DNA of 64,000 nucleotides, taken from the NCBI GenBank assembly GCA_963585895.1, contig OY757921.1:56603454-56667453 (forward strand), written 5' to 3'. Within the stretch, counting starts at the first letter, position 1. Each line of letters begins with the position of its first letter. Under the pieces are notes generated by a model that was given only the letters and a program-made list of their open reading frames with translations, ran no database searches and was not told the DNA's origin. Made by a program: the position numbers and the translations under genes. Below are positions 31,640 to 42,089 of this stretch, piece after piece. This DNA is from Sepioteuthis lessoniana (taxonomy: Eukaryota > Mollusca > Cephalopoda > Myopsida > Loliginidae).

Positions 31640-33628
31640 CAATTGTCTTCCATTTCAATCTTTCCCTTTTTCCACTGGACTGGAGTAGGGTCAATTGTTT
31701 GATATTTTTCACAAGCTCATATTGCTGCTTTGTAAAGTGCCCTAACCAACTTTCCACTGATGGAAAATGTGGTGCATCGCGTCATCTCAACAGGGGGTTT
31801 AGGAATTGCAGTCCTTTGTTTCCAGCACGGGGGTGTTGTGCTCCCCACCTAGACCCTGAGGTTCAACCCTAGAGCTCTATGCTTTAGGTGCTCAAGGTCT
31901 TTGCAAGTTAAGTTGAGAGATTCTAACTTTGTCTTAATTTCGTCCACAGATATTATGTCCTCATTTATAAATGTCATCAGCATAAGATGATGTTGCCTTC
32001 ATTGTCAACTCCTCTTGTGCCAACACAGTCTTGATGATAGACTTCATGATCAGTAGTGTGACATTTAAGCCAAACCCTAATTGTGTCAAGCAATATCTTT
32101 TCTCTCTAATCAGCATGTTTGAAATGCCCACTGCAACTCGGAATATATACTTGCAAATTGGCCCTCTGTAGGTCTAGCTGGGCTACATTTACCCCTTGCT
32201 GACACCACTCCCATAACTTGGTGGTGTATACATCCACATCCATGGTAAAGACATCTACATGTTCATTTAGCTCCCTGTAGTTCATTATTTGGATGTACCT
32301 TGCCTTTACTGGGTTGTATGACAATCATTAGAGGGATTAGACCATTAGGAGGTCTCAGCTGCTCCTGTGGATATGGGATCAGCCAACTGTTTACAATCCA
32401 TATTGGTAATTCATGTTCATACTCCGCCCTAATCATGTCAGATGTCTTGTACTTTGCGACCTTTTTGTGTAGCTGAACTGGCATGCCATTCATGGCCCAT
32501 TTCCACCTGGTGGTCCTGACCCTCTTATACAAAGGAAGCATAGAAGTCCGGTTTGTCAGCATAAAGAGCCATGCATGACTCTTTCCCCTATACCAAACTG
32601 TACACTTCCAGCTGGTGTGATCATGATGTCTGCTAGCGCTTGTATTGTATCCATTCTGATCAGCAGGTCTTAACTCAGTTTTTGCCTCCCGCCGTGATGT
32701 TTGAAACAGCCCCAACTCCACAGCATGCTCAGGATATGCTGTCAATGGTCCTAATTTCCACATTCCGGCTACTCCACCACCACCACCAGCAGTCCACACT
32801 AACTATTGATCAGGAACATCCAATGTCAATGAGAGCTAAACATTGCATCCCATCCACTCGTGTGCCAACTACAGGTAATATTGCATTGTCTGAGAGAGCA
32901 AGGGTGGCGATGACATCTTGTCCCTGGACCCGTTTCTCAAACAATTTCATATGTGGCCCAGTTTGTTACAGAGATTACAACACAGTCGTCCCCTTATTCT
33001 TTAATCATTTGTGCCTCCTGTATTACCTTGACTCTGGCAGTCCCTAGAGATATGGTTTAGGCCACCACATCTATAACGTTTGAGGTTTCTCATGGTTTGA
33101 GAACATTAGAATCACCCATAGCACATCTTTCTATATTGGGTGCTCCCACAGCTGCTGCAACTAATTCTGTATTTTTCAGGATACTTCGAATTCTGGGCAA
33201 CAGCTGATCAATCACTGATTCATCCAGCCTCAACAACATTCATAACAGCCAACTTATATCATCTGGCAGCCCTGCTAAAAACGCACATCCCAGAATACAA
33301 TCATTTACGCCACCAAAATGTACTGATAATCATCTTAAATTAGCTAGGTATACATCAACTGTTTCATCTAGGTTGAGCCATCATTCAATGAACTGTTTCC
33401 AAGCAAGAAAGGAGTCCGTTCCAAAGGCTGCATACAGGGCACACTTTATATCTTCCAGGTCCGCTTCATCCCCGAGTTGCTGGTACATTGGATCACCATT
33501 GCTGACTTCTTCACTTTAAACATTCTACAGACATACTCTGCCTTTTCAAACCATTTAACAACAAATGGACTCATGGGAGAAATCTGGTATGAACTTTAGG
33601 CCGAGTCTGTTCACCCTAAGAAATAGCT

Positions 33629-33981
33629 TGTATATAATTTGTTCTCCCAATGCTGTAGTAGTGCATGCTGTGAGTCTCTTATTGCCTCCTAGATTACTTC
33701 TCACTCTAACTCCCTATTCAGCTTATCTAATGCTGACTTACTGATCTTAAACACCAGAGAAACACATCACAAGTGTTGCACTGAACCTTTCCCACACTTA
33801 TATTCACATCCAATCAAGCTCAAAATTTGTATATCAACAACGGTCCAATGAGATTTAATGAGACTAGCATCTGTATATTTTCATATCGACAGTGACCATA
33901 TTTCTTTTTCAAAGATACTCTGTATGCAAAGCATGTGCATTGCTGTTTCTGCCTTGGGGGTAAGTCAACTCTTTCACTACA
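33629..33981 (-). repeat. 5' LTR of LTR-lineage-2 copy 1
   Basis: It shares ATAATTTGTTCT, AGTAGTGCAT, CTTATCTAA and GCTGACTTACTGATC with the left LTR. It is bounded by TG and CA on the plus strand. On the element strand it ends next to the leader AGCTATTTC. Confidence 0.7.
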
Positions 33982-33986
33982 AAACC

Positions 33987-35032
33987 TTTTTGAAGATGAC
34001 CCCTAACAATTCTTGAAAGCTTGGTTGCAATCTGGCCAAAAATAGCTGAGTTTTAGTAGGACAGACGGACATTTGGTGAATCATGATAAAATTTAAATAT
34101 CTAAGTTCAGTTTGCTATCATCTATCATAAGGCAGGAATCTTTTTTTTGTTAAAATATTTTTTTCTTTTTTATTGAAATCCATCCTCCATTTAGAAAGAT
34201 TATTTTTCATTGGCTTAATATAGGTTTCCATAGTTCTTATGGTGTTCATTTTAATTTTGTAGTTATGGATAAATTCTTTTTATTTGTGTACATTATTTTG
34301 CAAGAAAAATGTGTTATTCAGTAAATTTGATTTGGGGGCTGAAAAAAGGTAAAATCAGTCTCAATTTTCACTTAAAATTTTTTATAGTATATGTAAAAAG
34401 AATTTTGGTCATCAATTTGATGTTTTTAAAGTAGTTTTGACATAACAGAATTAGTATTTAATTTTATTCTTATACAGTATTAATCATAATTTTGATTAAC
34501 CATTATCTGTTTCATTAACATGATATTCTATTTTTCAAAAGTTGTTTTGTCAAGCTATAGATATTCAATTCTATTAATATTTTTACTTTAGAGTGCATTA
34601 GAAACAAATATAAAATGCATAAAATTATTGTATTTATATGAATGTAGTTTAAGGTAATCTTCATTTTAATATTTACAGATACTTAATTTTAATTCTATAA
34701 CTTTGAGAACAACTGCTTTTAAGTTTTATATGTATTTTTTGTTTTTGTTGAATTTTTTCCAGAAATTTAAAAAAAATGTTAATGATGTTGAAACTGTTTT
34801 CATTTGTTTTATTTTTGAATCACTTGTTTATATCGAGTCTTAAAAATATTAATAAAATCTGCACAATATTCAGAATCTGATTATCAAGAATTTTCACTTG
34901 CAATAGTCATGTGATATTTGCAAATTATATTATCACAATCTATGTGAATATACAATTTGAATTATTGATTAATTGATTGATTTTTAAATTGTTAATTCTT
35001 TACTTATTCAATCTGTTTACATTACTATGCAG
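33987..35032. other. AT-rich intron DNA, nothing recognised
   Basis: This is the last part of the proposed intron 1. No transposon or RNA gene was recognised. Confidence 0.45.
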
Positions 35033-35074
35033 GCCAACACTTAACACAACAATTTCAAGGTGATGTGTATAAAG
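35033..35074 (+). CDS. Unidentified host gene, exon 2 (42 nt)
   Basis: The acceptor TTACTATGCAG precedes 35033 and the donor AAAG|GTAAAA follows 35074. Joined to the one base left over from exon 1, it forms a Gly codon and then reads QHLTQQFQGDVYK, again leaving one base. The phase matches both neighbours and no stop occurs. Exon length is a multiple of three. It is short and unsupported by recognisable homology. Confidence 0.42.
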
Positions 35075-35396
35075 GTAAAAAAATTAAGTTCTTCGATTAG
35101 TGCAATAATTCCAAAATGATAAATGTTAGAAAGTTAAAACCCTTAATATTGTAAACAAAATATTGGAGATTTTTTTATTTAGATATTTTAAGATTAGAAA
35201 CTCTTTGATTTTATTCATATGAACATAGACATATGTTGTCTATGGTACTGAAAATACATTGTATATAAGTGTATATGAATGTAGAAGGATAATTTTAAAA
35301 TGTCTTAAAACTATTGAAATATCAACATTTCACAGGTTGGTTTTCCAACACATTAACTCTTATTGAGTCATTTTATGCAGAAGTCAGTTTCGTTGT

Positions 35397-35421
35397 TGTA
35401 ATAATAATAATAATAATAATA
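35397..35421 (+). repeat. (ATA)n microsatellite
   Basis: About eight AAT/ATA repeats are directly visible. Confidence 0.85.
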
Positions 35422-35486
35422 TGGCACAAAAATGTATCTTTATAATTTAAACAGGTAAACACTTCATTATCTCAAAATTTTTAAAC

Positions 35487-35690
35487 CAATCTATTTGACT
35501 CATAGATTGGACCCTAACAAACACCACTATTCTAGGTTAGAGTGGGCCTGGGAGTAATGACAATAATGGGGTGACCCATATTTCAAAGCTCCAAAACTGG
35601 AGCTTCATCAACATGTGTTGTTTATTTATTTATTTGAGGAGGATCTTATCCTTCTACAAGGGGATACAGTCAGCATATTTGAAGCCTCAT
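35487..35690 (+). repeat. SINE copy
   Basis: It begins near TTTGACTCATAGATTGGACC and contains GGTTAGAGTGGGCCTGGGAG and AACTGGAGCTTCATCAAC, ending near GGGATACAGTCAGC. It matches the units at 14571-14790 (same strand) and 29679-29890 (opposite strand). Confidence 0.55.
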
Positions 35691-36129
35691 CAATTGGGCA
35701 ATCTAAAACATTGGATATCTTTAGGTGTAATGACTTAGCTTTTATCATTGAATTGACTCAAAATTCTTTTTACTCTCTCAATGATGAATTATCTTGTTCT
35801 TCGCTAATAATTTTTAATATTAAAAAACAAAATATACATATTTTTATTGTGAATTAATGCCTTTTCTTTTTCAATGTAGATTGCCTAGTATTTTGTTTAA
35901 TAGTCAAGTAGTATAGATTACTTTTTCTTTTTTCTTTCTTTTGTAAAAGCCATTTCCATTCAGTGTTGTTGCATTGTACCTAGTATGTACTCTGTCCTGA
36001 AGTAGAGGGTGGCGAGTAAAACAAAATACAAGCACCAACCTGTTTTCTGTGTGGGTAAGGGAAACAACACTTACATGCTTTTTTTTTTTTCTATCAATCA
36101 TACATTTTTCACTTTATTCTTTTTTCAAG

Positions 36130-36170
36130 AGGATGGCAGACAGGATAAAGTTAGCAAGACAAAATCACAG
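36130..36170 (+). CDS. Unidentified host gene, exon 3 (41 nt)
   Basis: A strong polypyrimidine tract, TTCTTTTTTCAAG, precedes 36130 and the donor CACAG|GTAAAA follows 36170. With the one base from exon 2 it forms a Glu codon and then reads DGRQDKVSKTKSQ, ending in phase 0. The alternative acceptor two bases downstream would hit a stop. Of the three exons this one has the best splice sites. The protein remains unidentified. Confidence 0.45.
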
Positions 36171-36504
36171 GTAAAAAAACCTTTTATTTTCTATAATTCA
36201 TAATGTGTATATTTTACACTAATATAAATTTGTGATTTACCACTGGACCTTTTCTTTCTTTATTCATTAACTTTTTCATTATTCTCTTGTTTATATTGAA
36301 TTACATATATTTAATTTTGTTAATTGCATTTTTTCTATTTCTTATTTTACACTTTTTTTTTTTGTAAGCTCTGGCCAGTTGTCTCTTTCTTGTTAAAACT
36401 ACAAAATGAAATATGACTGTAGTGATGAATTTGTTTAGCTTATTAGAATATGCAACTGTTAGAATTGTTTACAGTTAAGTAGGATGAATAGATTTTTGAC
36501 ATGA

Positions 36505-36790
36505 CCTGACTAAAATTAGATTGCAAGTTCAAACCTTAGCTGTAGATGTTTTTGTGTTCCTATTAACTACATCCACTTGGGAATATGTGACACATGGTCA
36601 ATTTCACAAGTGGGCCAATACATATGGGTAAGGTTGGATGTAGCCCTGATCCCCGTGACCAGTATCACATAGGTATTGGGTTATTTTGATGCACCGAGGG
36701 AGGTGCTGCTTCAAAGTTGGAAATATCCAAGACTATGCTCATCTGATTTGTTTTGCTACATCCTGACAAGAACAGATTTGAGTGACTAGA
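36505..36790 (+). repeat. Possible tRNA-derived SINE
   Basis: A B-box-like GCAAGTTCAAACCTT lies at about 36524, followed by a GC-richer body containing AAGTGGGCCAATACATATGG and CCCTGATCCCCGTGACC, unlike the AT-rich surroundings. The A box is weak. No second copy was found in the window. Confidence 0.35.
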
Positions 36791-38069
36791 TATTGCACTT
36801 TAAAAAACATGTTATGTATTTTATTTATGCATGAAAATGAATGTTTATTTTGTTCAAGGATTAAGTTTGAAGATAAATTATGAAACTCGTCTGTTTATTG
36901 ATTATTTGATATTTTTAAGAATATTCATTTTCATTTATTTTTTTCTAGATATTTTGGTTACCATGATTGGAATTGTAAAATTTCAGTAAATCTTTACCAG
37001 CTGATATAATCATTATTGTTCAAACGTTTTTTTCCTCATATCTATGCTTGTTAAGGATTTTAAAAATAGATATTAGTCTCTTCAAATTTCCACTCTTAAT
37101 TGCAGTCATTTTTAATAAATGAATTATCGTTTATTATTAATATTTAAATTTGCTCTTTCCTTGAAAAAATTTAGCAAATTTAGAGGCTTCAGTTATTTCG
37201 AATTATTTAGCCCCATTTATTGTCAATGATAAAGTTGATTAGATATTTTAGTTTCTAAACTTATGGATAGAAGCTTACCACACTGTTTATTTAGATCTGT
37301 AGATTATTATGTAACAAGTTTCTACTTGATTATCAAAGTTTAGTAATACTATGTGAGGTCAGTATGAAAAAAAAATTGTGACTGACATTCATTAATTTTA
37401 ATCCTTTTTGTAAGTTTTAAATTCAAGACATTCTGTAACATTAAAATTTAGGGCCAGAAAAAAAGAATTAAAAACGCTTAATTAGAATTCACTCATTAAA
37501 ATCAGTTCCATTATTATCAATAGTCATCTTCTAATAATTCACAAGCTTCATAATACCATTTTTCTAAGAATCTTTTGTTTTTAAGGAAAATATTGTAAAG
37601 AAAGTTGTTGCTACTTTTTTTTTTTTTTTTAAGAACTAGTCTATCAAAATGGTTATAAAAACTCTGGAATACATCATAAAGTGGCATAAGATTTAGAGAG
37701 CTTATTGAATTTTTCTTTTTTTCAGCCAAAGTCTTTAATGTTTTCCAGTTTAATCTTTGTTGGTGTTGTATTATCATAAATAAATGCCACACCTTTGAAA
37801 TTGATCAAACTCTGCTTTTCATTCAAAGCAATGTTTAAACATTCTAACTGCTGACAATAGATGACTGTCATAATTATAATATTACTGGTAGCAATTCAAA
37901 TCAATGCAATCTTCTTGCTAAACCATTAGATGGTGGTCCATTGTAGATTGTTTTCATCATTTCTTGTAAGATATCCTTTTATTGTCAGGTACTATGTAAG
38001 TGAATAAGTAAAAATTTATAAACTAGAGCAATTATGTATTATTTCTCTAAATTATAATTTGATCATTAG

Positions 38070-38125
38070 TACCCCATTAAGCAAACATGTATGAAGAAAA
38101 GACCAAAAAAGATGAAAAGGTATAG
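38070..38125 (+). CDS. Weak candidate exon 4 of the host gene
   Basis: A possible acceptor ATCATTAG precedes 38070 and a strong donor TATAG|GTAAGA follows 38125. Read in phase 0 from exon 3 it is open and very basic (YPIKQTCMKKRPKKMKRY). The polypyrimidine tract is poor and low-complexity A-rich DNA can give such frames by chance. Treat as a suggestion only. Confidence 0.2.
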
Positions 38126-38403
38126 GTAAGAATCTGACGCCAAATGTCTTGTGTATTACCCCTTCTAATCATGTGATTAAAAGTTTTCTTTTCACAAAAT
38201 AGTTAAACAGAAATGTATAAATGAAGAAACCAGTTATTTAAAGCATTGACTACTCAGTCAAAAAGAGCATTCTGTTTGAGGTGATGTTAGCCGAGTAAAA
38301 ATACTCAATAACCCAAGGTAAAAAGAGCCAAAAACTTTTTAAATTTATGTTTGTAGAGTTTATTTTTACTTATTTATTATATTTTATTTTTGTCTTCAAG
38401 TTT

Positions 38404-38408
<5 letters not shown>

Positions 38409-38442
<34 letters not shown>

Positions 38443-38450
38443 ATAATAAT
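38409..38450 (+). repeat. (TA)n and (ATA)n microsatellite
   Basis: A TA run of about 15 units continues into four ATA units. Directly visible. Confidence 0.9.
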
Positions 38451-38981
38451 TTTACTATCAAAGTAAAAAAAAAAGTTTTAAAAGAAGCCAAAAACTTCCT
38501 AAATTTTTGTTTGTGGATTTTTAAAAAGTTTTGTGTCCATATATTTGTTAAAAAAAAAATTTCTTTTATCTTGCTATTAAAGTAAAATTTAGTCCTTTAA
38601 ACCTGCAAATTTGATAATTAGTAACCTGCTGAGTGTAAACTGTAAAATTTTTAAGAATTTAGTGAAGTTTGTGTGAGATTTTAAATTCGTCTTAATTGCC
38701 CAAATTTAAATAAAGTTTTTATAATTTATTTATTTATTTATTTTTACTATGTTAAAATTTATGCAATTTAAACTTCATGAGTATATATATGGGAACTTTA
38801 TTATTCCCTTACATGAGTCCCATTTTGAAGAAACGGAATAAAGACACCCTAAAGCCTGAAAGTATCTAGAAATAAAAGAAATTCTACCAGAATAAAAAAA
38901 CATTTCATTCACACTAGAAAACTCTGAAACATTTTCCCCCAGAATAATTTTACATTTTCTTTTTTAAGTAGAGGAATTATA

Positions 38982-39071
38982 TTGTAAATTGAATTACCAG
39001 ATCCAGAAAATCTGGTGAACACTTATGCACGCACTGGATTTTCTGGTCATGATAATTCAATTTACAATTGT
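38982..39071. repeat. Imperfect inverted repeat, SINE-tail related
   Basis: TTGTAAATTGAATTACCAGA on the left pairs with TCATGATAATTCAATTTACAA on the right (imperfectly). Nested inside, CCAGAAAATCTGGT faces ACTGGATTTTCTGG. Both outer ends resemble the 3' tail of the SINE at 39885-40052. Confidence 0.7.
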
Positions 39072-39073
39072 AA

Positions 39074-39114
39074 TGGATTCCACGGTAAGTCATTATGACT
39101 TACCGTGGAATCCA
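39074..39114. repeat. Perfect 41-bp palindrome (20-bp arms, 1-base centre)
   Basis: The arm TGGATTCCACGGTAAGTCAT is followed by a single T and its exact reverse complement. Perfect arms with almost no loop suggest a recent inverted duplication or a selected structure. Confidence 0.9.
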
Positions 39115-39268
39115 AAACAGGCGAGAACATGTTTTGCATGTGAAGCAAAAAAATATTCCTGAGGGTGAGGGCACGATTTGTACAATATAGAGATGCTCTC
39201 ATGCAAATTTTGGTCTGTCGGGACAGAGATAAAAACAGCAGCGTCGGCATAGCTGGGGCTCTTGTTGT

Positions 39269-39600
39269 GAGTGAGAAGAGACTTATGGTCGGATTGTGTT
39301 TTGCTGCAAAGATTACCAATCGAGCCTGCGAGTGAGAAGAGACTTACGGTCGGACATCGTTTTATCAAAAAGACTACCAATTAAGCTTGTGAGTGAAGAG
39401 AGACTTACGGTTGGACTTTGGTCACCTTCATAACAAACAAAAAGAAAGCAATCAGGCTTGCAAGTGAGAGGAGAATTATGGTCGGACTTGTTTTATTTTT
39501 GAAGAGACTTATGGTTGGACTTTTTGTTAAAAAGACTACCAATTGAGCTTGTGAGTGAGGAGAGACTTACAGTCGGACTTGTTTTATTTTCTTTTATTAT
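39269..39600 (+). repeat. Minisatellite, about six units of about 60 bp
   Basis: Units starting GAGTGAGAAGAGACTTAYGG recur at 39269, 39330, 39391, about 39462, about 39501 (short) and 39553. Each is followed by TCGGAC-GTTTTAT and an AAGACTACCAATTGAGC-type segment. Units vary in length from about 40 to 70 bp. Confidence 0.8.
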
Positions 39601-39884
39601 TCAGTTGGCCAACACTTGGTTTAAAAAAAAAACAAAAAATATTCTGCTTCAACAATATAATTCCTTTACTTAAAAAAGAAAATGTAGATCTATATCCTTG
39701 CTCTTGAGGTCATAATAATTACGCTATGGTGTATTTCTAATCCTCTCGGGAAGACGTGGCCCTGGAGGGGACCGTGTCCTCTGTAAAAAGTACAGATGTA
39801 ACTTGCAAGACACATTCAGGTTAATTAGCTATACAATTATGATGACTAGTTGATTTAGCGTTGCTTGTGTGTGATATGGACTGG

Positions 39885-40052
39885 TGGCTCAGTTGTAGAG
39901 TTTTAACACTGCAATCTGTGGTCACTGGTTCAATCTCCAGTGGTGGAGATCATGGTATACACTGCTGATGAGACCTATTAGGGTTGAAACAGCGGTTTAG
40001 TGTTTCCGTGTGTCATGTGTAAGTGTTTTCTTGTCATGGTAATTCAATTCAC
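39885..40052 (+). repeat. tRNA-derived SINE
   Basis: An A-box-like GGTGGCTCAGTTGTAGAG at about 39891 and a B-box-like CTGGTTCAATCTCC at about 39926 have tRNA spacing. A body with the hammerhead-like core (39965-39990) follows, and then the tail TCATGGTAATTCAATTCAC. Tail-related sequence also flanks 38982-39071. Confidence 0.65.
39965..39990 (+). ncRNA. Hammerhead-like core within the SINE
   Basis: CTGATGA (39965-39971) is followed by a short stem II (GACC with GGTT, outer pair wobble) and GAAAC (39986-39990). This is the canonical conserved half of a hammerhead ribozyme. Flanking GCTG and CAGC can also pair. I did not resolve stem III or the cleavage triplet, so self-cleavage is not established. 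Confidence 0.4.
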
Positions 40053-40599
40053 AGAATAATTTTGTTTATGTGTAATGATAGAATAAGATAATATCATATG
40101 TAACAGATCAAACTATGATGGGATATATGGACTTCAGACTGAAGAAAAGAAGTTTTTCCCTCTCTTTCTTTTTTGACACGCCTCCATAACCACTCAGATA
40201 TCCTACCCTGGCTTGTTACAGGATAAATCTTTCAGTATTTTGTGAACCACATGGATATATAACAATGGAAAACATGGGATGCAGCATAGTGGATGTGAAG
40301 CAAAGCCGATAAATCTGAAGTTAGGTCAACAGCGAGCTTCCCCAACTGCTGAGTGGAAGAACTTCACCAATCAATGGTCAGGATTAAATAGTTCAGTAAG
40401 GAAACTACTCTTAATCATCTTTAAGGGTGGCGTCTATTGATCAGAAAATAAAAATGGCCAACAAAAAACTACCATGACTCTAATCCAAACTGTACATTCA
40501 ACCACATTACCCTTCAGGTGAGTAAACAAGGGGCACATTTTGCTGAGGTTGAAGCTCTGGCTCTAGTGTTTGGAAATCGGCTATAGAGCCCAAATCCAA

Positions 40600-42089
40600 C
40601 TTAGATATGAAAACATTGTTAACATAGCAACATTTAATATTAGGACTTTAAACACAAACCAGCTACCTGAGCTTATAACATCTCCAGCTGAGCACAATAT
40701 AGATATATGTAAGAAAATAGATATTATCATAGTGAACTAGACTTGAAATACCATGATACCAGTAATAGGTGGACATATGTCTAAGCATCTGCATGGAAAA
40801 CCTGCTGTCAGAGAAGGTGTAGGAATGCTTCTCAGTCCTTGTGCATTAAAATCATTAAATAGCATAGAGAAAACCCAAATGATAATTGTGCTACATTTAA
40901 TGGCAACCTCTGCACAATTATCAGCTCTTGTTACAGTCCTACTATGCCAGTGATGAAACAGGCATCACCACTCTCTATGATGAGCTATCTTCTCTTGCTT
41001 GACACATTCCTAAACATAACGTACTAATCATCAGTGGGGACATGAATGCACTAATAAGCAAAGATGAAAATAAATTTGGCTTACACAACATGCCAAATTG
41101 AAATGGGGATGCAGAACAGATTTTTCACTTGAGAACAGTCTTTCATGCCTAAATACTAAATTGTAAAAAAGAGAGAGAGAAAACTATGGACCTACACCCC
41201 CCCAAATAACGCTAAAGCACAATTCAATTATACGCTCATAAACAAGAAGTGTATAAATAGTGCTCTGAATTGTGAAGCATACTCCACTTATAAAGGAATA
41301 TCATCTGATTACAGAATTGTTACAGCAAAGATATGCCTGGATTTACACTGAAATAAGAAACGATCAAAATCATGCGTTATGACTGGACCTCACCTACCAA
41401 TAGTTATAAGCAATAAATGTATGGTAGCTCTAAGAAACAAATATGATGCTATTTAGGAGGTATCTGAAAGATATACTTCAAATGATGAATATGAAAACTT
41501 TGTCACTGCCCACATAGAAGTAGCCGTTGAGAGCATACCAACTAAATCAAGAGCCAAATGTAGAGTTCCATGGGAGGCACTTGTAGTTAAAAATAAAATG
41601 AGATTACTTGAAAAAAAAGAAAGCATTCATGCTCAATAAAAGAAACCAAACAAATGCCAACATGCTGAAACTTAAGAAACCTCAGAAAGAACTCAAGACA
41701 TACTAAAAAGAGCAATTAGAATAGATTCAAGGTCAAACTGATGAAATTAGAAATTCAGTAGACAATCATGAATTGCATAGCAGACAGTTAATGAAGTGAG
41801 CTGAAGGAAGAGCACATTGAAGGTAAAACTAAAAGCTGCCTGCCAAGAAGAAAGATTTCTGAAGTAAAAATAACATTTCAAGAATCTGTTTGGAAATCCT
41901 CCTGAAATCACTAACAAACCTATCCAAGAAATCATTAATGGCTAGCTAGATGTCAAACTAGGACTATTTACAGAGGAAGAGTTTAATTGAAAATAGAAAA
42001 CTACAGGCTTGACAAAATAGTCCCTGAAGTTTGGCAGACAAGAAAATTTGATAACAAACTTCCCTGATAATGCAATGCAGTCTATAAAG
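40600..42089 (+). mobile_element. RTE-like LINE fragment (endonuclease to start of RT)
   Basis: Conceptual translation shows IATFNIRTLN at the start of the endonuclease, then EGVGMLLSPCALKSLNSIEK, a GDMNALISK segment, NKKCINSALNCEAYSTYKGI-like sequence and an EVWQTRKF-type segment at the start of RT, ending near CNAVY at 42087. This pattern matches a widespread invertebrate RTE-like LINE family. Multiple stops and frameshifts interrupt it. The RT core is missing here. Upstream 40066-40600 may be its 5' leader but I see no proof. Confidence 0.75.

Larger units (their letters stand above)
29584..33981 (-). mobile_element. Old LTR retrotransposon fossil, second lineage (copy 1 of 3)
   Basis: A minus-strand element with LTRs at 33629-33981 (5') and 29584-30483 (3', interrupted). 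A perfect 5-bp target duplication AAACC (29579-29583, 33982-33986) flanks it. Remnants of gag (about 33080-33600), protease, reverse transcriptase (about 32100-32480), integrase (about 30850-31700) and a C-terminal tail (about 30400-30850, with GMPHHVKDFH) parallel the copies at 44.97-49.9 and 56.6-61.1 kb. It is badly broken, with many breaks, and old. The family is Ty3/Gypsy-like by domain order, but its pol sequence is distinct from the copy at 22.9 kb. Confidence 0.75.
38952..40052 (+). mobile_element. Composite 1.1-kb repeat module flanked by 11-bp direct repeats
   Basis: AGAATAATTTT occurs at 38941-38951 and again at 40053-40063, like a long target duplication. Between them in order are: an imperfect inverted repeat (38982-39071), a perfect palindrome (39074-39114), a tandem array (39269-39600), a spacer, and a tRNA-derived SINE with a hammerhead-like core (39885-40052). 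The right end reads CATGGTAATTCAATTCAC, and its reverse complement resembles the GTAAATTGAATTACCA at 38984. About 30 bp separates the left direct repeat from that terminal motif, so the boundary is uncertain. No protein is encoded. Confidence 0.45.

Noticed and set aside
36367-36420. Further exon after a long T tract at 36350-36368
   Set aside because: The frame in the required phase hits a stop within 16 codons and there is no donor before it.
39269-39600. Possible CRISPR-like array
   Set aside because: Repeats vary in length and sequence and have no uniform spacers; this is a eukaryotic minisatellite.
40066-40600. 5' promoter region of the RTE-like LINE
   Set aside because: It is adjacent, but I see no shared sequence upstream of the other two copies to confirm that it belongs to the element.
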